Shown here: in pieces, positions 57,475 to 64,000 of the stretch
Position numbering within the stretch: position 1 is the first letter of the stretch
How the letters are laid out: the number at the start of each line of letters is the position of its first letter
Origin: Ophiura sarsii
Taxonomy: Eukaryota; Echinodermata; Ophiuroidea; Amphilepidida; Ophiuridae
Direction of reading: 5' to 3'
Length of the DNA: 64,000 bases
Assembly: GCA_035610835.1 (NCBI GenBank)
Contig: CM069457.1
Coordinates: 20,950,658 to 21,014,657, forward strand
The notes under the pieces: generated by a model
Told to the model about the DNA's origin: nothing
Database searches by the model: none
The model's input: the letters and a program-made list of their open reading frames with translations, nothing else
Position numbers and translations under genes: made by a program

Positions 57475-57780
57475 GCACCACGCCGTCGGTAGATATCCCA
57501 TTCCCCAGTCATTAATTGCGCTATCACGATCACCTGAACTCCGGCCGCGGCGACCCGGATTCAATTCCTGGGGGTGGCACACACCGCTGTTTCTATCCTT
57601 ATTTTGTCCCATTGTTCGCCCCCATTAGCTTGATTGCCTCAACTCCCCCGATATGTTAGGTTTAATGAAAATAATAATGTTTCAGGGCGAGATCTTTCAC
57701 ATTATTCAAATACAATGTGAAGCATACTGATATGTTTTACTTAATTTACTTTGTCCTGTAATAGTTTCAGGAAGGTATGG
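57475..57780 (+). repeat. Possible tRNA-derived repeat beside element A
   Basis: CGACCCGGATTCAATTCCTG resembles a B box, preceded by GTCGGTAGATATCCCATTCC. It has no counterpart in receptor A's intron. Ends are not defined. Confidence 0.35.
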
Positions 57781-57799
57781 TCGATAAGCGTAACATTCC

Positions 57800-57905
57800 A
57801 ATTACAAACATAATCGTAAGTTGCTTTGAATAGAAAACACATCATTCTTTTCATTACAACATATTATGAGTTGCGTGATAATAGAAAAACATAACAGTAT
57901 CTTTC
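57800..57905. repeat. Left part of the 70-bp tandem repeat of receptor B
   Basis: ATTACAAACATAATCGTAAG and GTTGCTTTGAATAGAAAAC match the receptor A repeat at 17690-17998. The array resumes at 59965, so the material in between was inserted. Confidence 0.75.
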
Positions 57906-58383
57906 ATTCTTAAACAGCTAAGAAAGTTAGCAATCTCATTGGTTTTCAGAGAAATCGGCGACATTTACATGACACAATATAACCCGGGAAGGTGGGGCTT
58001 ACGTTTTAAGAGTGCGTCCGACCTTCACAATTTGTAATTTGCTTCATAACGCGCACTTCTGCAGTGCGTCTTCGGTGCCTTTCCTGCGCTTATGCCGACG
58101 CCGCGACGCTTACGCATGGTGTACTCGTCGCATGGGATTGATGGAATGTTTGTGGGTTATTCGATCCTAGCAGGGGTAAAAGTTGTCAAATGTGGACAAT
58201 AAAATATACTTATTTCTTTGATAAATGTCTTAAGTATGATTGTTTAAGAATGAGGATAAAGGTATTGTTTTTAGACCGTACTCGTGTTATATTGTCTGAT
58301 ATAAATGCGTTCGGTAGCAGTATTTTTTCCGTAGAACAACGGCTTCGTTATATAATATGGAAGGTTCATTATACTGATCCAGT

Positions 58384-58657
58384 GACCTCAACGATGAACC
58401 GCGACGAGGGGCAATACTACCTCACTCACGTTTTTGATGATATATTATCATCTGGCAAAAAATCCCCAGATGATAAATCAACTGGCAACTCCAAGAATGC
58501 AAAAAGCGTCATGAGTCGTCAAGATCATCACTACCACAAGTGTTGACAAAGGATACAGTTGTGTCCGAAACGTACACGTGAGTACTTACACTGGATCAGT
58601 ATAATGAACCTTCCATATTATATTACAATCAACGATCCTTATGAACCTTTTTGGTAA
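58384..58657 (+). repeat. Pseudo-LTR, left
   Basis: Identical or nearly so to 59615-59888 (one seen difference, AAATCCCC for AAATACCC). It includes the last 54 codons of the element's ORF in displaced form. Confidence 0.92.
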
Positions 58658-59777
58658 TATTCGTGAATCTTATGGACAAAGTACAGTGAAACATCTACGT
58701 GATATCGAAAACGTTGAGAAAAAACTACAAAGACATCGTAACCATCTCGTCTTTAGCCTCCGTTGCCGTGACCTAAACCTCACCCCGTCCAGCCTCAAAC
58801 TACGATGCCCGATCAACTCCAATAAAGCCAAGGATATCATCAAACACGCAGAAAAATGCCTCGTCAGAGAAAGCTATATGAAGCTCCTGGTATACAGGAA
58901 GCCAACGCACACGGACCAATATCTGAATTATCAATCCCACCATCCACTCCACCAGAAGCTTGGCGTAATCAGAACTCTATATGACAGAAAGAATCGGTTA
59001 ATTACCGAAGAGGAGGACAAGAAAGTGGAGGAGAAAAAAGTGCAAGATGCATTACAAGTATGCGGCTACCCACCTTGGTCATTCGACAAAGTGAAAAAAC
59101 AGATGGCTACTCCCAAAACAAAGAAAAAGGAAAACATCAAGAAAGATGAAGACACCAGGAGCCGCGGGTTTGTTGTCTTGCCTTATGTTAAAGGTGTCTC
59201 CGAGCGAATCGCACGAACAATGAAATCCTACCGAATCGGCACGGCTATGAAACCACACTGCACAATTCGGAATCTAGTGGTACATCCCAAGGATAAACGA
59301 GATCCTCACAGCATTTCGGACGCCATTTATGATATTCCATGCAGAAATTGTGAAAAGAGCTACATTGGTGAAACCGGACGACAATTCGGCACAAGACTCG
59401 GCGAACACAAGAAAGAGGCAGAAAAGGCTAACAAAACAACCACCACTAGAGCAGGGAGAAAGGCATCGCTCACTCAGGTCAACAAATCAGCAATAACAGA
59501 CCATGTTGTGGACGCTAATCATGTCATCGGGTGGGACGAGGCAAAGGTTATAGGCACGGAGCAAGACAGGTATAAGAGATGGATCCGAGAGGCTATAGAA
59601 ATCAGGAAGAAGGGGACCTCAACGATGAACCGCGACGAGGGGCAATACTACCTCACTCACGTTTTTGATGATATATTATCATCTGGCAAAAAATACCCAG
59701 ATGATAAATCAACTGGCAACTCCAAGAATGCAAAAAGCGTCATGAGTCGTCAAGATCATCACTACCACAAGTGTTGA
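58641..59777 (+). CDS. Penelope-like ORF: N-terminal domain joined to thumb and GIY-YIG endonuclease, RT core absent
   Basis: 378 aa. Residues about 15-85 (LQRHRNHLVFSLRCRDLNL) match the domain that precedes the reverse transcriptase in Penelope-like proteins. At about 86 the sequence jumps to LLVYRKPTHTDQYLNYQSHH, which normally follows the palm, so several hundred residues including the catalytic aspartates are missing in frame. Residues about 225-340 form the GIY-YIG nuclease: IYDIPCRNCEKSYIGETGRQ, with the CxxC pair, the YIG tyrosine and the downstream Arg (TRLGEH). The frame is otherwise open. It could not self-copy; nuclease activity is possible but untested. Confidence 0.85.
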   Translation: MNLFGNIRESYGQSTVKHLRDIENVEKKLQRHRNHLVFSLRCRDLNLTPSSLKLRCPINSNKAKDIIKHAEKCLVRESYMKLLVYRKPTHTDQYLNYQSHHPLHQKLGVIRTLYDRKNRLITEEEDKKVEEKKVQDALQVCGYPPWSFDKVKKQMATPKTKKKENIKKDEDTRSRGFVVLPYVKGVSERIARTMKSYRIGTAMKPHCTIRNLVVHPKDKRDPHSISDAIYDIPCRNCEKSYIGETGRQFGTRLGEHKKEAEKANKTTTTRAGRKASLTQVNKSAITDHVVDANHVIGWDEAKVIGTEQDRYKRWIREAIEIRKKGTSTMNRDEGQYYLTHVFDDILSSGKKYPDDKSTGNSKNAKSVMSRQDHHYHKC

Positions 59778-59888
59778 CAAAGGATACAGTTGTGTCCGAA
59801 ACGTACACGTGAGTACTTACACTGGATCAGTATAATGAACCTTCCATATTATATTACAATCAACGATCCTTATGAACCTTTTTGGTAA
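59615..59888 (+). repeat. Pseudo-LTR, right
   Basis: Partner of 58384-58657. It includes the 3' end of the ORF and continues to TTTTTGGTAA, after which the inverted flank begins. Confidence 0.92.
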
Positions 59889-59964
59889 CGGCTTCGTTGT
59901 TCTACTTAAAATAAGACTACCGCCCGCATTTATGTCAGACAATATAACACGGGCTTTATTCTCT

Positions 59965-60115
59965 AATTATAAGCATATCGTGAGTTGCTTTGAATAGAAA
60001 CACATATCTTTTGTTCATCATGAGCTGCTTGATCATAGAATACAATAACATATCATTCCTTATATTACAAACAAATCATGAGTTGCTTTAGAATAGAAAA
60101 CCATATCATTCTTGT
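59965..60115. repeat. Right part of the 70-bp tandem repeat of receptor B
   Basis: Copies of CATATCGTGAGTTGCTTTGA and CAAATCATGAGTTGCTTTAG, as at 17690-17998. Confidence 0.75.
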
Positions 60116-60134
60116 TTTCAATGTTAGTTCATAC

Positions 60135-60560
60135 CTTCACTAGTTGTTGCATAGATAACTGCCTGTAGTCCTGGTAAGGTCCGGTCTTCTTTGTTTGCAC
60201 TGATCTTGATTTCGTATTCAGATTTTGGCTCTAAATTGGTTATAGTGCTGAGCAAATCGAAAAGATTTATTATTTATTTATTCAAGGTTTATTAGACAAA
60301 TGTACATAGCAGCCAAAGGCTGAATTGCATACAATTTTATAATAAAAAAAACAATTAAATACATACAAATGACACCTATTATATACAAAGATAAAAGCAA
60401 GCAAATAAAGGCAACAGCCAACAATTTTATAGAGTCACTCAACATACCATACACCCATTAAACTTTCAGGGCTTCTGCATTCCACAATCTGATTGATATG
60501 TTGTCTTGTTTCTATTGGCTGTGACGATGTTACGATTTTCATAATCGGTTTGTACTGTAT
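60135..60560 (-). pseudogene. Receptor B exon 7-equivalent, interrupted by a retroposon fragment
   Basis: Flanking halves match receptor A's 199-nt exon exactly in length (60135-60267 and 60495-60560 after removing one GATT). The 223-bp insert at 60268-60490 shifts and stops the minus-strand frame at 60435-60437, after a short foreign tail beginning QIVECRSPES. Acceptor and donor remain intact. Confidence 0.9.
60268..60490 (-). mobile_element. 5'-truncated LINE-type 3' end inserted in the FN3-4 exon
   Basis: Flanked by GATT (60264-60267, 60491-60494). On the minus strand it ends CTTGAATAAATAAATAATAA, an A/T-rich repeat tail like those of CR1-like elements, and shares GCAGCCAAAGGCTGAATTGC-type sequence with 36872-37500. 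The receptor A exon gives the uninterrupted site. Confidence 0.85.
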
Positions 60561-60658
60561 CTGGTAATGGTAAAGTGAATAAGTAAAGATCAATTCAGTC
60601 ATTTCCCAACAAGGTTTTGTTTTTCTTCCCATTTCCTTTAAGAATACATTAAGAAATT

Positions 60659-60833
60659 ACACGCCGCTATTGAGTCCATCACCGCCTGACGGCGATGATG
60701 ATGAGACTCAATAGCCTAACCGCCAACAGCGCCCCCACGTGCTATTGGGGCTGACGAAAGGCAAGCGAATTGCTGCCAGAAAGCTATCCCAGAGGTAAGC
60801 TTATTTACTGTTGTGAGAAACGATAATCTCAAA
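60659..60833. mobile_element. 175-bp retroposon-like insert with 16-bp duplication, unknown family
   Basis: AATACATTAAGAAATT flanks both ends (60643-60658, 60834-60849). The insert starts ACACGCCGCTATTGAGTCCA, contains a hairpin (GCTATTGAGTC ... GACTCAATAGC) and ends ATAATCTCAAA. A 16-bp duplication fits L1-type target priming. I do not recognise the source RNA. Confidence 0.7.
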
Positions 60834-60895
60834 AATACATTAAGAAATTGTTAATTATAATATTACTATTTTCTTGCAAAAAGTTCAATTACAAG

Positions 60896-61077
60896 GCGAT
60901 CCTATTGAAATCCATACATCCCCTATGGAAGATATTGCCTTAATCTTTTCGACAGGAAGTTTACATTTCAAATGGGTTGCCTGCATTGGTGTCTCCATTT
61001 GAAATTTACACTCCTTATTTGGACGATTAAGGTAATATCATCCATATGGGGTGTGTGCATTTTCAAATGGAATAGCG
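60896..61077. mobile_element. CAAATGGAATAGC-family element, long form
   Basis: CGATCCTATTGAAATCCATA near the left end and GCATTTTCAAATGGAATAGC at the right are the family ends. Two internal blocks with CCATTTGAAAT suggest a composite of two members. Confidence 0.6.
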
Positions 61078-61294
61078 TAATGTATCTTAAAAGAAAGTGT
61101 TTATTACCTGCTCACGATTTTCTTTGTTTTCCTGTCAAATTTCGCACCATTGAATCAGCTTACCAAACGTGTAACATTGTGGTTATTTGTCAGTCGATTT
61201 CTTCCATTTGTCATACGAATTAGAATAAATACGCTTTATACAAACAACAACAATGTCATGGTTTATGGTTTATTTTCACTCTGTACTGTCTTAC

Positions 61295-61401
61295 CTCGTA
61301 ATACGCAATGACACCATTTGGATTCAGGGGTTTGTTCCATTTCAATGTTAAACTGTTATGGGATATAACGTCAACTGTAACATTACGTGGTTTACTAGAC
61401 C
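61295..61401 (-). CDS. Receptor B exon 6-equivalent: FN3 domain 4, first half
   Basis: 107 nt, nearly identical to receptor A's exon, with WNKP in place of WDEP. Acceptor TGAACAG, donor CGAG|GTAAGA. Confidence 0.9.
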
Positions 61402-62010
61402 CTGTTCAAAATAAAAGAAGATGACAGGGATGAATATATCTATATTTATATAGGATAGAGGGCACGCCCCCTGGAAAAGATCGCATAGTACAGACGACGG
61501 TGGACACGAACGACCGTTAATTTTGAATTTCCGTTGGTTTCAATGTAACAATAGATTTTGATTATATGACTCCATAAAATTCATCACACGTTGGAATCTG
61601 GCATAGTATGACTTTTAATAATGGTCAAAATGTTGAGCGGATTACAACGTAGTGATCAATACGCTAAGTATCCGTTGAGCATTTGCTGCGTGCACGTTTC
61701 TATTTATTTATATTTCATTCGGACATAATGTTTCAACGTTTTTCATAGCTTTTCATAGTTTTTCAGAATATAGACAATTTGACTCTCATGATTAATTGAT
61801 CAGTAATTCTATATATATATATATATATAATTTTCATTTGTGTTATTCTTCTATTATTATTCTACCACTTGTTATGATAATAATAATTTGTCACATTTCT
61901 TCTTTAAAATGACTAGTTTGTCAAAGTAATTCACGCTACAATACAACCTTTCAGGTCATTCCCAGGTCATTAAACAATTGAATGTAGGCCTATGTGTGAA
62001 CAGTACATAC

Positions 62011-62092
62011 TTCCTTCTTCAGTCGTAGCTTCTATTGTACTCCAACCACCGTGAACAGCTGCATGAAGTCTAGTCAGTCCATTAACTCTCAC
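62011..62092 (-). CDS. Receptor B exon 5-equivalent: end of FN3 domain 3
   Basis: The 82-nt exon encodes VRVNG to GGWSTIEATTEEG with a four-residue longer loop than receptor A (LTRLHAAVH in place of PNGLP). Acceptor TGTATAG, donor GGAA|GTATGT. Confidence 0.88.
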
Positions 62093-62244
62093 CTATACAA
62101 AAATAACAATACAGTTTGTATCGTAAAAAAAATGCTTAATGTCGCGTTCAATTATATTTTCAATTAGTATCCTATTTATATCTATAATTTACACAACAGT
62201 CACCAACAATCCTTCTATGTAAGAGTGCTCTACTTATACAAGTA

Positions 62245-62811
62245 CAGGGTGTCCCAAAGCAATCGATACCTTTTTAGAGACTGTCTACCTCAATTACAAT
62301 AATTTGCAGTTCCCAACTGAAAACATTATTTGGATAGAGAAACCATGTAGGGTTATTTTGATATCTAAACTTGACCCCTTTTCTGACTCTGAGCCTCCTA
62401 AATATTAAAACACACGCTAGAAGGTTTTGTCACATTATTCACCATACAACTGAACTGTTCAACTTGAACATGTTGAAGGACGAAAGGTGTGCGTAGCTGT
62501 AAACAAGTGCTACATGTTTTGCAAATTCCATTGATGTGGATTTTTAAAATATATGTTGCACTCTTACTATATTGTTTATAACATTAATTATGTTTATAAT
62601 AAGGATTATTTCAATCTGAAACAATCTGTTTTCATTTCACGAACCTCTCGTCACTTCATTAACCTCATTATACTACGCGCTTGTATGAAATTGCAGCTTT
62701 ACAGTTCGGAAACTTTCTTCGGTAGTTTTCGTATCAAAATAAGGTGTATTTATAATTATATGACCGGAAATATAAATTTTAAAAAGGTATCGAAATTTAT
62801 GGGACACTCTG
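62245..62811. mobile_element. TA-flanked element (CAGGGTGTCCCAAAGCAATC ends)
   Basis: Ends CAGGGTGTCCCAAAGCAATC and inverted ATTTATGGGACACTCTG, TA outside both ends. It is 567 bp and non-coding, in the receptor B intron upstream of 62092. The CAGGGTGT start is shared with the elements at 21544 and 51482. Confidence 0.8.
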
Positions 62812-63035
62812 TATAAGAAGCTACGTTATAATACAGATGCAACTTTATTCCAACAAACTTGTTTCGAGGATGTGTATGACACCTCATACAGTCATTCAGA
62901 TGCACAAATTAAAAAGTTCTAATTCAATTGCTTCGTCTGTTAAAGTTGGGTAATATTAGCTTCTGTGCAATTTGAAATTTAAAAAGTTGCTGATATTTAT
63001 AGTTATTTCACGAATTCTCCGTGATTATGGCCACC

Positions 63036-63070
<35 letters not shown>

Positions 63071-63104
63071 AATAATAATAATAATAACACTAATAATAAC
63101 ACTA
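63036..63104 (+). repeat. (AAT)n microsatellite
   Basis: AAT units with two CACT interruptions. The apparent poly-Asn frame across it is a by-product. Confidence 0.95.
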
Positions 63105-63510
63105 ATTACAAGAGAGAACTCAAAGAGAACGAATACTCCACAGTCGAACAAACCTAGTGATTGATATTATGATCAAATACAAGCAATCAAACAAAAAGTG
63201 GGCTATTTGATTATGAACAGGTAACATGTGGTCTTTTTTTTCCGCGTAGTGTATTGAAAATGTGACTTTTGAAAAGTGACTAATTGTCTTCAAATGGTGC
63301 TAATCATGATTTATCTTTGTTGTTAGGTGGCAACTTTGGTATCAAATTGTGCCGGAAAGATTCATCCAAATGTATATCTAGTCTGTTTGGTCAAAAAAAT
63401 AATCATAAGTTTCTCTAAAGGACCTAAACAAAGTGGATTTTCTTTTGTCGAGCACTTTAATAGTCGCCCGCGCAGAAACAAAAACAATATACTCCTGTAT
63501 TAACAGTTTT

Positions 63511-63594
63511 ATACGTTATTATTACTATTATCATTATTATACTCCACTATTAAAATAGTGGAGTATAATAATGATAATAGTAATAATAACGTAT
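63511..63594. repeat. Perfect 84-nt palindrome
   Basis: Arms of 41 bp (63511-63551 and 63554-63594) pair without a mismatch around a 2-nt AA centre. The outer part is a TAA/TTA-type microsatellite; the inner part is ACTCCACTATT. Confidence 0.95.
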
Positions 63595-63796
63595 TTATTT
63601 AGCGCCCACAACGTGAGTCCGTGGGCTTTACAAGCAAAAGACATGAAATACACGAAAAAGAAAACTATAATTATCAATTTAGTCATGCAACAGTAACAGT
63701 CAGATGTCCTAACTGTGTAAACCCCTTTGGCATAGTGGAAAGGAGTCACCTTACAAAACTTGCTTATCATTCAGTCGATTTCTACCATTTTCTATT

Positions 63797-64000
63797 GGTG
63801 AGGCATATCTTGCGAATGATGTTTGGCAGTCAAGCATATCTTGCGAGTGATACTTTATAATCAGGCATATCGTGCGAGTGGTGTTTGGCGGTCAGGCATA
63901 TCCTGTAAGTGATGGGCAAGCATGTCTTGCAAGTGTTGTTTGGCAGTCGAGCATATCTTGCGAGTGATATTTGGCGATCAGGCATATCTTGCGAGTGTTA
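63797..64000. repeat. Minisatellite in receptor B's intron, running off the window
   Basis: Tandem units of about 33 bp (AGGCATATCTTGCGAGTGATG plus TTTGGCGGTC), homologous to 22649-23140 in receptor A. This supports the next exon of receptor B lying just beyond 64000. Confidence 0.88.

Larger units (their letters stand above)
58284..59978 (+). mobile_element. Penelope-like element with pseudo-LTRs, terminal inverted repeat and internal deletion
   Basis: Two 274-bp direct repeats (58384-58657 and 59615-59888) are the pseudo-LTRs common in Penelope-like elements. Outside them, CGTGTTATATTGTCTGATAT to CCAGTG at 58284-58383 is an inverted, gapped copy of 59810-59978. The single ORF (58641-59777) keeps the endonuclease but lacks the reverse-transcriptase core. 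It split receptor B's 70-bp tandem repeat. Confidence 0.85.
41474..62092 (-). pseudogene. Receptor B: tandem paralog of receptor A, 5' end outside the window, FN3-4 exon interrupted
   Basis: Twelve exons match receptor A in order, phase and mostly length: 62011-62092, 61295-61401, 60135-60560, 51243-51370, 50551-50806, 48559-48669, 47890-48065, 46654-46776, 45394-45464, 43907-43947, 43296-43401, 41474-41582. All splice sites are intact and, leaving out the insertion, the frame is open for 503 codons including stop. Catalytic Lys, Glu, HRD Asp and DFG are present. A 223-bp insertion in exon 60135-60560 adds a stop before the membrane segment, so the full receptor cannot be made from simple splicing. 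It may be a young pseudogene, or the exon may be bypassed; its length makes simple skipping frame-shifting. Earlier exons must lie right of 64000. Confidence 0.75.

Noticed and set aside
58190..58546. 118-codon open frame at the left end of the Penelope-like element
   Set aside because: Its second half is the displaced ORF end in the left pseudo-LTR and the first half is flank. It is not a separate gene.
60135..60560. Treating the 223-bp insert as a spliced new intron
   Set aside because: A fair acceptor exists after the insert, but no GT donor in the right phase was found just before it. Transcripts would be needed.
62972..63157. Poly-asparagine protein fragment
   Set aside because: It is the translation of an (AAT)n microsatellite.

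Overview
The window is intron-rich animal genomic DNA. It is AT-rich, with split genes using GT-AG splice sites, many TA-flanked miniature inverted-repeat transposons, Penelope-like, LINE and Crypton-type elements, and simple repeats. The receptor family and the element mix suggest an invertebrate deuterostome (hemichordate, echinoderm or amphioxus grade). That placement is inference; the sequence does not settle it.

Two receptor tyrosine kinase genes lie head-to-tail on the minus strand. Receptor A (945-30598) is complete: 16 coding exons, all with consensus splice sites, joining in frame to 822 residues. They encode a signal peptide, four fibronectin type III (FN3) domains, one membrane segment, a juxtamembrane region with a YMNV motif, and an intact kinase most like the Tie/FGFR group. 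It ends directly after the kinase. Receptor B (41474-62092, continuing beyond the right edge) is a paralog with the same exon phases. Its 12 visible exons are open except the one for the last part of FN3-4, which is split by a 223-bp retroposon fragment (60268-60490) that brings a stop before the membrane segment and kinase.

Because the introns of A and B are homologous, each gene serves as the empty-site control for insertions in the other. That allows precise target-site duplications to be read: TA for most MITEs, TTAA for three elements in B, 5 bp for a 605-bp element whose right end carries the Transib/ProtoRAG heptamer CACTATG, and 9 bp for a 984-bp element with poly-G/poly-C ends. Insertions shared by A and B (a mariner remnant, a LINE 3' end, an array of partial hinge exons) predate the gene duplication.

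Layout: 1-944, MITEs downstream of A; 945-30598, receptor A with introns full of mobile elements, the last intron (1054-6241) being the most inflated; 30599-41473, intergenic, holding a foldback element, a 29-copy 26-bp minisatellite, a LINE tail, and a 2.2-kb TA-flanked element inserted into a Crypton-type recombinase-domain pseudogene; 41474-62092, receptor B, whose introns hold a 4 x 0.97-kb tandem array between two 471-bp direct repeats and a Penelope-like element lacking its reverse-transcriptase core; 62093-64000, the next intron of B, with a foldback element, a perfect 84-nt palindrome and a minisatellite matching receptor A's equivalent intron. No rRNA, CRISPR array or operon is present. 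One tRNA-Asn-like gene lies at 49781-49854.
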